This document shows positions 50,510 to 63,834 of a DNA stretch of 64,000 nucleotides, piece by piece. Numbering within the stretch: the stretch's first letter is position 1; each line of letters opens with the position of its first letter. Under the pieces are notes generated by a model that had not been told where the DNA came from, ran no database searches, and saw only the letters and a list, made by a program, of their open reading frames with translations. The DNA comes from Mercurialis annua (lineage: Eukaryota; Streptophyta; Magnoliopsida; Malpighiales; Euphorbiaceae), in the NCBI RefSeq assembly GCF_937616625.2, contig NC_065575.1, positions 3,293,501 to 3,357,500 on the forward strand. Reading direction: 5' to 3'. The position numbers were made by a program, and so were the translations under genes.

Positions 50510-52690
50510 TAAATATATAAATTTACATGTAAGACCTTTTTAAAATCAAAAAATAAAATTATTTAGCTTTACATATGAAAATTGGCCGGTTTATAAATAA
50601 ACAAAAAAGAAATTTTATAAAAATTAGTCAGTTTTTACGGTTTATTGGTTCACATGACTTTCATTTTTAAAATATTAAATCAAACTAACCTCTAATTTAT
50701 GGTTGAATTTGAGAAATTTTCTATAAACTCTGTGTTTGTCATGTTATAATAATATTCTATTGTTATCAAACAGTCAAACTTCTTTTACTTATTAAAAAAA
50801 TATTTAAATCTTTTAAAAAAATTATATGTAACCAATTTTGATCAAATTGCTGAAAATCTATCAAATTTTTTAAAATTAATTTAATTTTTTTAAAAATCAT
50901 ATTATCGGTATCATGTGTCATTGTGTTCGGCAACTCGTCTTCTTTCCAAATTCAAAATAAATCACATATGTATGAGCATAATTAAATTAATTTTGAAAAA
51001 TTAGATATATTTTTAGTGAATTGATTAAATTAAGATACATTTATAATTTTTGAAAAATTTGGATAAATTTTTAAAAAAATAAAAAATTGGCTTTTTGATA
51101 CTTTTAGACCTATAATAACCAATCATTAACATTTTAAAAGTATATTATTCTTTCATAAAAATAAAAAACAAGATATTTTAAAAAATCACTATCCACATCA
51201 TGCAACATGCCTCTACTACCTGGAGAAGGAAATCCAGCGTACGTTAGAATCCTCTCAATAGGCCTCCTGTAAAACCTTAATATATTTGGCATTGCTATCC
51301 TGAGAGAGAAACTCAGACAACACAAGGCGTCATCAAAGCCTTTATCTCAGACTCCAGGGGGCATCAAAACTCTTAGAGCCCTACGTGACTCGGTTCTTGT
51401 TGGGCGAGTCTTAGAGAGTCTCCTTCAGGGGACGGATCCCTTGGGACTCGTTTATTTGCTAATTTGTTATCTTGTGACTCGAATACCAGAATTTTGTATG
51501 GAATTAGTGGTTCAGTTTCCATCGATAGGATAAAATGATAATAATGAATACATGTAAATATTTTTTTAAAAAGAAATTTTATATAAAAAAATCTCATTTC
51601 TGAATCGCTCACGAGAATTTGTGATAATCGTAGAGTGTAATTTTTTTTATTTATCTCTTTACGACACAAAAGCAATTTTGTCGGCTAAATGAAAATTTTC
51701 CAATAAGGTGGTCCTTTTTAAAAAAAAAAGAAAAAAGAAAAATAAGGTGGTTCTTAAAATGTGGATAATCATAAACAGAACTGGACCATTTATCGGGACA
51801 AATAATGTTAAAGTTGGACCATTTACAAAAATCTAAACTAGTGATACTAAAAAAAATTATTTATTTTCAGAAAAAATAAAATTCACAATTTATTTACGTC
51901 ACTTTCCGCCACCTCACATAATGTCATTCTCCTTAGACAAATCATGCAGAAAGAATCTGGCGGAATTAGAAATTTACATTAGACGATGATATTACTCAAT
52001 AAAATAAATAAATTATATAAATAAAAATAAATAAATAAAATCTTATAACAATGAACAATGCATAAAAACAAACAAATATACTAATTAGGTAGAAATTAAA
52101 TCTGTTGAATGTTTTATATAAAAATGTTGAAATATGTCTTGTTTGTCAATCACAAATTCACAATAAATATTTTTTCATATAATTCACCAATTTATCTTCC
52201 AGTTTATTGCATAAATTTTATTTTCATGATATTCATAGATGAAAAATCTCTCTCAACAGACGATATAGTCAATAAGATTACATGCAACTTAAACAAGAGA
52301 TAAACTTATAAAAATACTAAATATTTATCGGTTTGAATCATCTTTATTTTTATTTTATCTATAAATATTAATTTATTTATTTATTTTCTATTTTAATTTT
52401 ATTTTTTAATGTTGGATAAATGAAAAGTCATATTATCAAATTAACTAATCAAATTATTTTAATATTTAAAAGATATTAAAAAAATATGAATTAAAGAGTG
52501 AAGTTTGGCTCTCACCATGTTGTGTGCAATAATTTTTAAAAAGTTATTGTTATAAAAAAGCATATGGAAATTGTTATGAAAATAGTTATGGAAATGAATT
52601 ACTAAAAAGTTATGAAAACGTAATGAAAATAGTTATGCAAACTGAATTATTAAAAAGTTAATTTGTACAAGTAACCTAAAACAACATAAC
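50510..52690. other. Non-coding upstream region
   Basis: AT-rich, no supported gene. A GC-richer patch at 51330-51470 ('actccagggggcatcaaaac', 'cttcaggggacggatccc') looks like a worn repeat but matches nothing else in the window. Confidence 0.4.
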
Positions 52691-54806
52691 AATTAATTAT
52701 GCCTCCCGTGAATTTTAAAACCCTTTCCCAGACGCCGCAAGCAGCTCCACCATCCAAACCACCAGCTCCTCGGACCAGATTTGACTCAGGCAACAGTTCG
52801 TCTTTCTTTATTTTGAGAACTTCCCGGAATTATGGTAGTATCATATTCAAGGACAGGAGGATCCATTAATTTATAGTAAGTAGTGTCGGCAACTATGTCT
52901 CTCCCAAAACCCTCCCAAAACCTAAACCCTAGCCAAATCTCAAACACTCACCAGATTCAACAGTACCATACCAAACCTGTTCGTACTAGCCATGCCTTTC
53001 ATTATCTCCCTGAGGTGATCTACTTTGAGAATTTTCCCAGGGCTTGGCGTTACAAGGATTTAGAGAATGCTTTCATCAAATATGGGGTTCATGGACGTGT
53101 TTCTCTAGCAAGGAAACTAAACAAAAGGAATTGTTGCTTTGGTTTTTTACGTGTTAATGACAATATTAAGGCGAATTGGGCAATCTCGCAACTGAATTTA
53201 ATTGTCATTGGACGTTTTAAACTACGTGCTTTCTTATCAAAATACCCTACTAGGGTTCATCCTCCGCCACAGCCTTCAGCAAACCCTCGAGCTCCATTGA
53301 AACAGACAACCAGATTTACTCCATCGTTTCGTGATACGCGTTCTTATGCAGCAGTTGCTTCCAACTCCGGGCATGTTTCAATTGAACCTCAGAAATCAGC
53401 AACTATTGATCATTCAATGTCACTGGATTTTAAAAACGATAACAATCTGGCGGATAATCTGGATTGGATTAAACGATCTGTTATTGTGACTGTATCCTCT
53501 ATTGATACAATACTGCATGTCAAACAGTCTCTCATTAATAATGGCATTGTCTTTGATAATGTTTCTATTTTAGGAGGAAATCTAGTTATGATCTCATTCT
53601 CCTGTGCACTGGAATCTGCTGAATTCTTAAAGAGCTGGAAAAATAATTTTGCAGAATTATTACAGTCGGTTACTATGGCTGATAGTTTCAACCATACTGC
53701 TTCACGCTTGACATGGGTTTCTATATTTGGTCACCCGAACTATTCACTGATATTGGTAATTTACTAGGGGAAACGGTGAAACTGCATCCGTTGATTTACC
53801 TCAAGGATCGACTGGACTCTGGTTTGATTCTTATTTCAACAACTTGCAATTACATTAATCATCCGATGAAGATCAATTTTGGGGGGAGTGTTGGTAAAAA
53901 TACGCAAGCGTACGTAGCCAACTTGTAATACAGACTATGAAGTCCGGATATCGTACCCACAGAGAAAACTCTAAAGACAACCAGTTAAGAAACTCAATTT
54001 GAATAGTTGAAAAGATAATTTTTGTTGGTTTTGTAAATTAAAAGACAAATATTGATAAATGTAGATTAAAGTAAAGTAAAACTGTAATTCAAACGGTGTT
54101 TTAACAATAATGGGAAAAGCAGGGATTATTAATCTTAGTTATGCTGTTTACTTGATTCGGGTTATGAATTATATGGTTCTGATGACGTTCGAACTAATCT
54201 AGAGCACCTAGAATTCTCTCTCGAGCAATTACAGGTAAAAGCATTAAACTAACTAATATTAGGTTAATTATTCACTCTCGCACAATGATTAACCTAAGTA
54301 TAAATCGATTTAATGATTATTAAGCAAATTCAAAGAACCCGCACTCGTTAATTCACCCTCGCACAATCAACTCCTGCGTTCTTAATTATATTGTTCTATT
54401 CCAATTTTACTCTCTCGAGCTAAAATCAAAACATATGGCAAAGACTAAGTGATCAGTTTAGGCTAAGCATTAAGCACAATAATTAAAACCCATCAAGAAC
54501 ACAAATCCCATAAGTCCAATTCAATTAACCAGACATAATTTCAATTAATAATCCCCAATAAAGGGTTTAGCTAGACATAATAATGAAATAACTCAAAGCA
54601 ATAATTAAAGAACTCATTCTAAGATTAATTTGAATACTGAATATGGAATTGAAAATAATCGTACCTTGTTCGAAAGTAAACTAATGATAATCGACAATAA
54701 AATAATGAAAAACTGAATAATTTGATAATCCAACAATAAGAAAACTCTAGTCTATGGTTTATGTGATTACAAAAACTACGCGAACCTTTGTTCGATGTTC
54801 AACTCA

Positions 54807-54815
54807 CTATTTATA
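54807..54815 (-). promoter_or_regulatory. LTR TATA box
   Basis: TATAAATAG on the minus strand, the counterpart of 27158-27166. Confidence 0.7.
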
Positions 54816-54940
54816 CGGCTCCTAACTTCATAATCTGATATTAGGTCAAGCTAGATAAAAACCCAGAAGTGCCCTTTGAGTTTCTCGGAGTTTGGAGTTA
54901 AAACGGACATTTTTGTCTTTTTCCAGTCGCAGCTTTCGAC

Positions 54941-55308
54941 ACTTACACGACCGTGTAAGGTAGTACACGTTCGTGTTCTTTATGCCTTAGCCAAATCTTC
55001 ATGCTTTCAAACTTCACAAAATCATGTCCTTCGGCGAAAGTACACGTTCGTGTACTTTTGTTCTTCAAGGTAGTACACGTTCGTGTACTCTGGGACTTGG
55101 CTAAATTTTCATTCATTCTGGCTTCCAAAACTCACCCTTCGGCGAAAGTACACGTTGTGTACCTTAATACTACAGGGAAGTACACGTTCGTGTACTACAT
55201 CACTTAGCCAATTCTCTGATTTCTTTCTCAGCTCCTCAAATACCACCCTTCGGCGATAATACACGTTCGTGCACGTTTGTACTAGAGAGAAATACACGAC
55301 CGTGTACT
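54941..55308 (-). repeat. Palindrome array of the solo Athila LTR
   Basis: About eight to nine dyads with core ACACG-NN-CGTGT, fewer than the ten of the 26324 LTR. Paired changes in the arms are again seen (CTTACACG...CGTGTAAG at about 54944). Some units have decayed on one side only (AGTACACG-TTGTGTAC at about 55147; AATACACG...CGTGCACG at about 55258). Confidence 0.85.
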
Positions 55309-56067
55309 ATGTGACTTGGCCAAAATCACCTATTTCCGCTTCTCGATTCTCCTATGATCCACTTCGACCTCTTGCAATCTCCGAATATCATCAAAATCAC
55401 TCCAAATTACGCCATACTTGCACATTTTCCCTGAAATACTCGACATAGCAATAAGTACCCAAATAAAGCTCAAAAACACATATCAACCTGCAAATACCGT
55501 ATCAAAAGTATACATAAATATAGGGGTATTTCTACCCCTATCAGGGAGATCATGCGTTGTCCATGCTACTGAGAGTGATTATCCGGTCTCTTGGGTGGAA
55601 GATACGGGGGAAACGGATGAGAGTGCATATGAAAGCGATGATGGGATTGCTGTTTCAAGTCCAGTCGCTCCGGATAAGAACAACCCAACTAGTTATGAAC
55701 CTTCTTTTGTCGAAGAAACAACAAATTTGGCTGTTAAGGAAGGCAGTAATAAGCCTACATTGGAAGCGATAGAATTGATTAATTTGAGACAGAAGAAAGT
55801 TATCAAGAAGATTTCAGAAAAAGGAATTGTTACTTCCCTTTCTAACCAACAGGTTACAGATGACAGTCAAATCTCAGATAGTGACATTGCTAACATGAAT
55901 AAGGTTATTTCAACTGCGCGTGATATGGCAGCCTCTGGATCATTTGAAGAAGCCTTAAAAATATGGGATGTTGACAACTCTCTAGGCTTATTTCAGAACA
56001 GGAATAAATCTGTAACAGTGGAGCAGTTAGCTAAGAACATTGAGAAGGACATCGAGAATCAAAAAGC

Positions 56068-57890
56068 ATGATTTACATTGATTTTCCAGGTTTATATGCT
56101 ATTTTTATGTCATTGCCTATCAATTTTATTACTTGGAACTGTCGAGGGGGTCTTTTGAGTTTTCGCAAACAAAGTTTTATTCGAAACTTGGTTAGCAAAC
56201 ATAATCCTTCTTTTATTGGTTTGGTGGAATCAAAAAAAGAGAATATAGATGCTTTTCTAGTTAGGAAGTTGTGGCCTAACTTAGATTTTGATTTTTCTTT
56301 TGTTCCATCGATTGGTTCCTCTGGTGGTTTATTGATTATTTGGAATTCGGTTTTGCTTCATAATGTTTCGGTAACTAAAGGATCTCGTTGGATTTGCATG
56401 GATTTTTCCTTTTCTGGTTTTTCTATCCGTCATATACTAGTTTATGCAAGTAATGCGGCATCCGAAAGATCATCTTTTTGGGCTGAGTTGGCTCCATTAA
56501 TCTGTTATCCGGGGTTAATTATAATCAGTGGGGATTTTAACGAAATTTTGAAACCTGAGGAGCGTATAAACTGCCAAGATTTTACAGCTTCTATGTTAGC
56601 CCTTCATGATTTTCTCAATACTACGGAGCTGATGGATATCCCACTTCACGGTCGCTCTTTTACTTGGCAGAACTCATTCTCTAGATCTTGAATAGATAGA
56701 TGTTGTGTGTCTATTTCGACTACTGTCGCGTGGCCTTCTCTTTCTCTAACTGCACTACCTAAGGGACAATCTGATCATGTGCCCATTTTGTTTAGATCGG
56801 AGGTTGCATTTGATTGGGGACCAAAGACATTTCGCTCTCTTGACGCTTGATGGGATCATAAAGAATTTGATAATTTTGTTTCTAGTTCTTGGTTAGCTAT
56901 TTGCTCTTCGAATGAAGTTACTACTTTTGTGCAAAAAATCAAAAAGCTTCATCTCTTAATCAAAGAATGGAATGCCACTGTTTTTGGAAACCAAAACAAG
57001 ATAATCAAAGATCTTTCGGAGGAAATTTTGCAGCTGGATATCCTAGCTGATTCTCGGCAGCTTTTGGAGGATGAGAGAAATCGATTAGCTTGTTGTAAAT
57101 CAGACCTGTGGACAGCAGAGAAGGCAGTAGAAAATATGTGGATTCAAAAATCAAGACTTAATTGGAGTATTAAGGGTGATAAGAACTCCAAATTCTTTCA
57201 CAGTATTGCTTCTATGCATTATAGAAACAATCATATTTATTCAGTGGAGGTGGATGGCATCTCGTTCTCGGATCCTCATGAAATCAGAAACCATATTCGC
57301 TCATTTTATTCTGCTCTTTATGACAGGAACCATCATGTGTACTCAGACATTTCAGGTCTTGATTTTAATTATCTATTCGCTGTTCAGGCAGACAGCCTTA
57401 TCCGGCCTTTTGAATAATCTGAAATTTTAGCTGCGCTTTCTTTATATGGTCAGACAAAGGCTTCGGGCCCGGATGGGTTTAATTTTTATTTCTATCGCCG
57501 GGCTTGGAAAATTATCAAAGGGGAAATACTTCGGATGTTTCACTCTTTCTACAACACTAATTCGTTGCCTAATGGTATTAATACCTTTTTTATGGTTTTA
57601 ATTCCAAAGGTTTCAGGTTCTTCAAAAATCAATGATTGTCGCCCTATCAGCTTGGTTAACGGGATGTACAAGCTGCTCTCGAAGTGTCTTTCTATCAGGT
57701 TGGCTCCCCTTCTCCCTTCGGTTATCTCTGATTATCAGCATGCTTTTATTAAAGGTAGAAGTATTATGGACTGTGCCATGATTGCCAACGAACTTGTTCA
57801 CCTAGCTTCTAAGCGGAAAGATAGGTTGCTTATTCTAAAATTGGATTTTCATAAAGCTTTCGATAGTTTGGACTGAAACTATTTACATTT
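56068..57890 (+). pseudogene. LINE ORF2: endonuclease and start of RT
   Basis: Start ATG overlaps the ORF1 stop; an internal Met (MSLPINFITWNCRGG) is close to the usual endonuclease start. Endonuclease motifs are complete: FITWNCRGG, GLVESKKEN with the catalytic Glu, IISGDFNEIL, RSFTWQN and SDHVPI. Stops: TGA at 56689-56691 (reads SRS*IDRCC; Arg expected), TGA at about 56848 (LDA*WDHKEF; Trp expected) and TAA at about 57415. RT begins ASGPDGFNFYFYRRAW, FMVLIPKVSGSS, CRPISLVNGMYKL, LKLDFHKAFDSLD, then TGA where Trp is normal, and ends after NYL at about 57888. RT motifs beyond the first catalytic Asp, including the Y/FADD box, are absent. Confidence 0.88.
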
Positions 57891-59866
57891 TTTTCTTTTT
57901 TTTACTGTCCTTCTCTATCTCTACATTCTTTTTTCCTTCTCCAACAACTTACAGCTTGGCAACTCTTACCCATTGATCAATATTTAAACTATATTGTGGT
58001 AGTGCAGGTACGGTGTAGGGCTTCATTCTATATATAAAATCTGAGTATTTTTATTTCTCTCCTTATAAATTAACCTCTAAAAAAACAAACTTTGTATTCA
58101 AAAAATATTCAGATCTCCATTATTATTCCGTTAATTTATTTTTTTATTAATAAAATTCCATTAATTTTAATAGATTTTAAATTAGGTACAGTTGACCCTC
58201 TAATAATTAATATACATGGTGGACCAAAATTTTATTAATTATTAAAATTATTAATTTATTAAATTTATATATAAAAAAATATAAAATATATTTTAAGTCA
58301 TTTAATTTACAGACCTACTATATATATTATATTGCAAAAACATCAACTAAATGAGTGTTTATCTCATATAATAAATGTGTCATGTCATATTCACAACAAA
58401 TCAATGAGCATTTGCAATAAAAAATCTTTTAATTATTATTTAAATTTTTAATCATTAAATATTTCACATGTCTAACACATAATTGGTTTGTTGCATGAAT
58501 GACAAGGCGCAACGGTTGCATTGAATAATTTTTTTCAACTAAATACATTTCACAATTACTCTAAAAATGTCATTTCTATTTTCATTTCAAAAATAATAAT
58601 ATTCAGTTTAAAAAATATCAACTTGACATCCAACAAAAAAATATTATCAAGATACAATATTCACAAAAAAAATAGTTTAATTTATATGTAGATGTAATAA
58701 AATAAATATTGGATAAAACTATTTTATGTTTACATATATACTTGCTTTATGCCTTACTATTTTTTTTTATCAAATTTCGAAAAACTTAATACAGCTTATT
58801 CGTTTTTGTGACTACAGTCTTTATAATATTGTTGATGAAAGCTAAATGTTATAGGTGATGTATCTATAAATGTTTTAAAATATACATGACCTATTTTTGA
58901 GATGTATTAATTGAACTATTTATCAGATATGATTTCTCATGTAAAATACAAAGTTGTTCAAAAATTAACTTCAGTTTGTGATAAATTTTATAACGGCATT
59001 ATATTGTTATTTGTTCATCTTTTTTATTTATATATCATATATATATATATATTAGATACATTATAGATACATCACTCGATACGTCGTGCAATGATATTTG
59101 TTTCTTTGGGTGACTGGGTAATATTTAGAAATTATAATATAGTAAAATCTTATATTTTTATATTCTGGTTTCATATCTATTTTTTATTTATCAATTAGGA
59201 TGTTGATTCTTATGAATTTCCTTTGATGATTTTTCCTTATTCTCATGATAAAAAAAAATGAAATTAGATCTAATTGCAGATAAATATGTGATTGCAAAGG
59301 AAATGAGAGTGAAGGGTGAGGAAGATGGAAAAAGTATTTGATTGACCCAAACAGGGCAAAGTGATACTTTTCTCCACTATTATTTTTAATGCATTTGTGG
59401 TACATATTTTAATATAATTAAACTGAAAATAGCAAATAAGGTATATTTAAAAAAAAGTAACTTACAAAAAAAAAATGTAAAAATGAATATTTTATGTGAA
59501 TATATCGTTTTTTATATTGTTACTTCAAATAATTATAAGGTTATGTATCAAATGTGTTTCATTAATACTATGTGACTGTCTTCGAGATACATGTTTGATA
59601 CATATCGAATACATATGTTATACATCTCAGTTACATGTCAGAAACATCTCAAATACATTCATTTTTAAATATATATTAATTCATTAAACGTGTTTGGCAT
59701 GTTTTTCAGTTGTATTTGTTAGATAATTTTTGATATATGATTTATACATGATAAATATATCCTTAATGGTATACGCGTCATCTTGTCAATGGTGATACCT
59801 CAATGCATTCGAGATACATTTTCCATACATCTCGGATATATCAATAATACATATCAAAAACAACTC

Positions 59867-59869
<3 letters not shown>

Positions 59870-59925
<56 letters not shown>
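59870..59925. repeat. (TA)n microsatellite
   Basis: About 28 uninterrupted TA units, the longest dinucleotide tract in the window. Confidence 0.95.
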
Positions 59926-59927
<2 letters not shown>

Positions 59928-60480
59928 TTTAGATGTATTTTTAGATACATCTTTCATATACAATTAAAATATGATAAATATATCCTTAATACGTATCATT
60001 GATAAATATTTTATACAATTTACAGAGCATATGACATATTTTTATTTTAATATATATTATTGATACATTTCAACTACCCGTAAATTATATATTTCAATGC
60101 GTTAAATATACAACTCAAATGAATTTAAATAAAAGAATTATTTATTTCAAAACTTAAAATAGTAATTAACAAAAGAACAATGCAAGCATTAAACATGTAA
60201 TAGGAAAACACATTTTTTTATATATACTTTTTTGTGACATAATTTATGTATTTTTAAAATATATAATACATGTATCTTTTAATTCAAAATATATTATACA
60301 TACACCTTATAGATATATAAATAATGAATAAAAATAATACATATGTGTGTGTGTGTATTTATATATTTTTAAAATAAGGAAAAATGATAATCAAATATGT
60401 TTCTGATATATTGCGGATACATAACAAATACATAAATGATACATGTTTGAATATTTAATGTAAAACTGATGCATTTTCTT

Positions 60481-60545
60481 GACACGCGCGTCAGACGCAT
60501 GTCTGAGCGCGCGTCAGGCGGATATCTGACGCGTTTCTGACGCAT
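60481..60545. repeat. GC-rich palindromic patch
   Basis: Overlapping copies of GCGTCAGACGC and TCTGACGCG, including the dyad TCAGAC-GCAT-GTCTGA, in an otherwise AT-rich stretch. About 65 bp. Confidence 0.6.
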
Positions 60546-60813
60546 TTTTGACTAATTTTGACTTTTTTCATTTGTTTTGAGTGTGTCATATGTTGCATCC
60601 TCATTGGGAAGGTATAATATGTAAAGTTTTAATTTTTTTAGGTGCTGATGTAATATTTCAGCAAACTTAGCATTGTTGTTATTTTCTTCTTTTTTTGAAT
60701 AGTTTTGTCATTTACTCTTAATTTTTAAAATAATTAATAAGAAAATAATTGTCAATTGGACGGCACATAGTTTGGATAAGTCAATTTTCAAAGATATATA
60801 TATATATATATAT

Positions 60814-61199
60814 TAGGCTTAATGGTAAAAAAACCCAAATTTTTACGACTTATTGCAATTATATCCAAACCTTTTAATTTTTGCAATAATATCCAAATTG
60901 CATTATTTTGTTGCAATAATATCCAAATTGCACTTTTTATGTGATTTTTGTTTTTTTGAGTTTTTTGCCATTTTTTGAGACTTTTACTATATTATTATAT
61001 ATCAAAACATAATAATAGCCTAATATCTTAATTGAAAACAACTAGTTTAGCCATCAATTTTACTATTATTGCTATAAAAAATGCAATTTGGATATTATTG
61101 CAATAAAAAAATGCAATTTGGATATTATTGCAAAAATTAAAAGGTTTGGATATAATTGCAACAAGTCGTAAAGGTTTGGGGTTTTTTTACCATTAGGCC
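60814..61199. mobile_element. Foldback MITE, Mutator-like, perfect 9-bp duplication
   Basis: 386 bp with long inverted arms (GGCTTAATGGTAAAAAAACC and its complement) and a perfect 9-bp duplication TATATATTA (60805-60813, 61200-61208). The arms also hold 'tttggatattattgca' repeats. Same family as 11525-11851. Confidence 0.88.
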
Positions 61200-61208
61200 T
61201 ATATATTA

Positions 61209-62055
61209 AATTGATTTTAAAAAATTAGATAGATTTTCAATGAATTGGTCAAATTGGAATAAATTTATAATTTTTAAAAGATTTGAATAGATTTTCGAAA
61301 AGTTAAAAAGGTTTCGCTGTTTAATATCATTATGCCATTTAAAAGAAACATAAATATTTACATTTTCTCTCAGCTTTTGTTTAAAACACCATAATTTTCA
61401 ATTGAACCCGTCAAAATATTGCTCTATTGTATTTTGTTTTGAGGTTTGATTTAGCTTAATTGATTTTAGCTTAAACAAACTAAATGGAGCGAAGAAGCAA
61501 ATTTCTCTTAGCAATTACTCTCTATAGTTTCTTAGTTTAAGCACTGAAAATTCATCTGAAACTTCCATATTCAGTTTTCATTACCACAAATTTCTTAACT
61601 TTTGCATTCATTCTTCATTTGATGCAGTTTGTTTTAGCTTCTTATAGTTGCTTTTCAATTAACGCAGTCATTTTCTTTTTAAACTTCAAGCCTTTTTGTT
61701 TTAGCATAGCGTTTGAATAAGTTGAGAGAGATGAGAGAAATTGATGATGATGATATAGAAAATATTTGTAATTATGAGGGTTTGTGTTACTAGAATTATA
61801 TATATAGTTATAGTATAAAAGTGATAATAGTTTTCGTGTGTGATAGTTTAGAAATTTAAAACTCTGACCCGTATAAAAATAAATATATACCAAATTTTGG
61901 TTATTTGGGTAAAAACCCCAAACTTCTTGCCATCTCCTTTTGACATTTTTAGTTATCTTATTTCCAGGTTAGGGCTTTTTTGAAAGTTTTTGTGTTAATA
62001 ATTTTAAAAAATATATATATATATATCTTATTAATTCTATTAATTTAGACGGCTA
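61209..62055. other. Non-coding
   Basis: AT-rich; an 83-codon minus-strand frame at 61642-61893 is low-complexity and not supported as a gene. Confidence 0.4.
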
Positions 62056-62059
62056 TTAA

Positions 62060-62480
62060 TCACCCATGGCCCCCTGACTTTTGAGGCTATGTGTACGAAA
62101 CCTTCTGTTGTTTAAAAACGGGCACAAAACCCCCTGTTCTTTGTGGCGGCGCTCACAAAACTCCCTGAAACCAAAAAATCGGCGATTTTTGAAAAAAATA
62201 GTGATGTGGCGGCGATTTATTGATGTCAGGCTCAACAAAAATCTAACCCTATATCAGCCCATGTCAGGTGTCAGGTGACACCTCATCCCAAACCTTAAAA
62301 AACCCAAATACCCCTAAAACTCAAATAAAAAAATTAAACTAACCCAATCTAATTAAACCCAACCCTATTAAATCGAACCAAATCACCCTAACCCACCCAC
62401 CATTATCCGGCCACCACAACTCGCCACTCTCCGCCACTCTCCGCCACCACCCACCATTATCTGGGTGAAGAACATACATG
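62060..62480. repeat. Interspersed repeat, copy B
   Basis: Second copy of the family at 6110-6535, same strand, sharing 'ccatgg.cccctgactttt', 'tgtttaaaaac', 'tgtggcggcgctcacaaaac' and the A/C-rich tail ending in 'ccggccacc'. Confidence 0.5.
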
Positions 62481-63015
62481 GATCTGTTCAAGCCGTAATC
62501 CATACGTAATCCGTTGTTCATGGTCCTGGCTATAGGCGAAACAATGGTTACTATGTTGGCGATAATAGCAAACCTAAAAGTAGGAGTAATAAGATGAACA
62601 AGGTTAACATCCAGAAGTGGAGGAAAACGAGGAAGTTAATGTTTCAAACTTTCAATTTCTCAAAAAATTTATCAATTCATGCTTCCTGAGAAAAAAAAAT
62701 ATTGAATGAGATTTGTTATTCTCGTGCAGGGATTAAAAGCACATAATTGCACATCCATTTTCTCTTTTTCATTTATTGACTGTGTACTAATTTTATGAAT
62801 TCTACTCAAGATTCCACTTCCTTGCTAGCTAAATCTTTTAGCTAATCTTCAACATTCCTAATTGGACTCAGTTTTCAAGTGTTTAATCATTTTTCATCTC
62901 TAAATAACTACAGAGGCTGACTGAAAAGGATCCATTAGGGCATCTCCAACCCAAAACTCATTTTTAAGTTTCAATTTATCTACTATTGAGTTTTCTACAG
63001 TGTTTTTACTCCAAC

Positions 63016-63484
63016 CTAGGTAGCACGGAAACGGAAACGGGAAACGGAAACGATACGAAACGGACACGGGGAAACGAAAGTTTTTCAAAATGGAGGACAC
63101 GAAACGTGGGGGAAACGTGTAAATAACAAAAATATAAGGATATATTTATAAAAATATTATCTAAATATTTATGATAATTAACAAAATAATTCATTTTAAT
63201 ATACTAAATATTTAAAATTTTATAAATATATAAAAAAATATAATATAATTCAACACAAATAAGTATATTTGATGTATTGTGGGCAATGCGAATGTAAAAT
63301 TTATGGGTAACTAGTTAGATTTTTTTATTTGTGGGCAATAATTTTAATTTTTTTACAAATTATTAATTTTTACAATTTACGGAAACGGCCCGAAACGTTT
63401 CGTGCGGGTGTCCAAAAGTTTTCGGTTTCCGAAACGTTTCCGAAACGGGAAACGCAACTTTGTCGAAGTTTCCGTGCTTCATAG
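63016..63484. mobile_element. hAT-like MITE with perfect 8-bp duplication
   Basis: 469 bp, ends CTAGGTAGCACGGAAAC / CTATGAAGCACGGAAAC, flanked by ACTCCAAC (63008-63015, 63485-63492). Subterminal regions are packed with 'ggaaacgg' and 'cgaaacg' words in both orientations; the centre is AT-rich. A different family from the other hAT MITEs here. Confidence 0.8.
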
Positions 63485-63834
63485 ACTCCAACCCATTATC
63501 CCATTTTTCACACCAAAAGAATATTCTTTATATATTCTCTTTTATATTTAATACTACTACATTTAAACATTTACCATTTCACATCTATATTTATATTTTA
63601 AACACACACATCCTCATCTATTCATTTATTTAATAATGCTTAAATAATATTAAATTAAATATTAATTTTTTTTAATATTATTTAATGTCCAATTATAAAA
63701 AATAAAACAAATAATAATTAAAATTGAAACAATAAAATTAAAATTATAATAACACATTATATTTAAATATTAATAATAAAATAATACATTACATTCAAAT
63801 ATTAATAATAAAACTACAATTGAAACATTTTTCT

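Larger units (their letters stand above)
53889..55543 (-). mobile_element. Solo Athila-type LTR
   Basis: Bounded by TG...CA and a perfect 5-bp duplication GGGAG (53884-53888, 55544-55548), 1655 bp, minus orientation. It is closely related along its length to the LTR at 26324-28087, including palindrome array, TATA box and end sequence. That one is about 100 bp longer. It is a separate insertion and not the partner LTR of that element, since strand and target site differ. Confidence 0.93.
52883..56071 (+). pseudogene. LINE ORF1 with RRM domain, interrupted
   Basis: Residues about 45-115 form an RNA recognition motif: EVIYFENFPRAWRYKDLENA (beta-1), KRNCCFGFLRV (the conserved aromatic strand) and ANWAISQLN. 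A linker and a second conserved block follow (WIKRSVIVTVSSIDTILHV). A one-base frameshift near 53735 moves the frame from LTWVSIFG to ELFTDIGNLLGETVKLHP. At 53888 an Athila-type solo LTR interrupts the gene after MKINFGGS. Coding resumes at 55549 with RSCVVHATESDYPVSWVED and runs to TGA at 56071, with an acidic tail rich in Ser, Asp and Lys. The stop overlaps the ORF2 start as ATGA (56068-56071). Confidence 0.85.
52690..57890 (+). mobile_element. RRM-type LINE, 3'-truncated, split by a solo LTR
   Basis: ORF1 with an RRM domain and ORF2 with endonuclease and the start of RT lie on the plus strand. After a GC-richer leader (about 52690-52882) the coding region runs to the first catalytic Asp of RT and ends abruptly at about 57890. 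RRM-bearing ORF1 proteins are known from one branch of plant L1 elements (the BNR type); the other LINE in this window has the zinc-knuckle type. The solo LTR at 53889-55543 interrupts ORF1. Confidence 0.85.
57891..60813. other. AT-rich non-coding region
   Basis: No gene supported. It holds a short third copy of the 34.7-kb repeat (58397-58535: 'gcatttgcaataaaaaatc', 'gacaaggcgcaacgg'), a (TA)n tract at 59870-59925 and, from about 59580 to 60480, many dispersed ATACAT words. A GC-rich palindromic patch lies at 60481-60545. Confidence 0.5.

Noticed and set aside
26324..55543. The Athila LTR at 26324 and the LTR at 53889 as the two ends of one giant element
   Set aside because: They are in opposite orientation, and the second has its own perfect GGGAG duplication inside a LINE, so they are independent insertions.
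61642..61893. 83-codon minus-strand frame as a gene
   Set aside because: Low-complexity Tyr/Asn/His-rich translation of AT-rich DNA, no supporting context.
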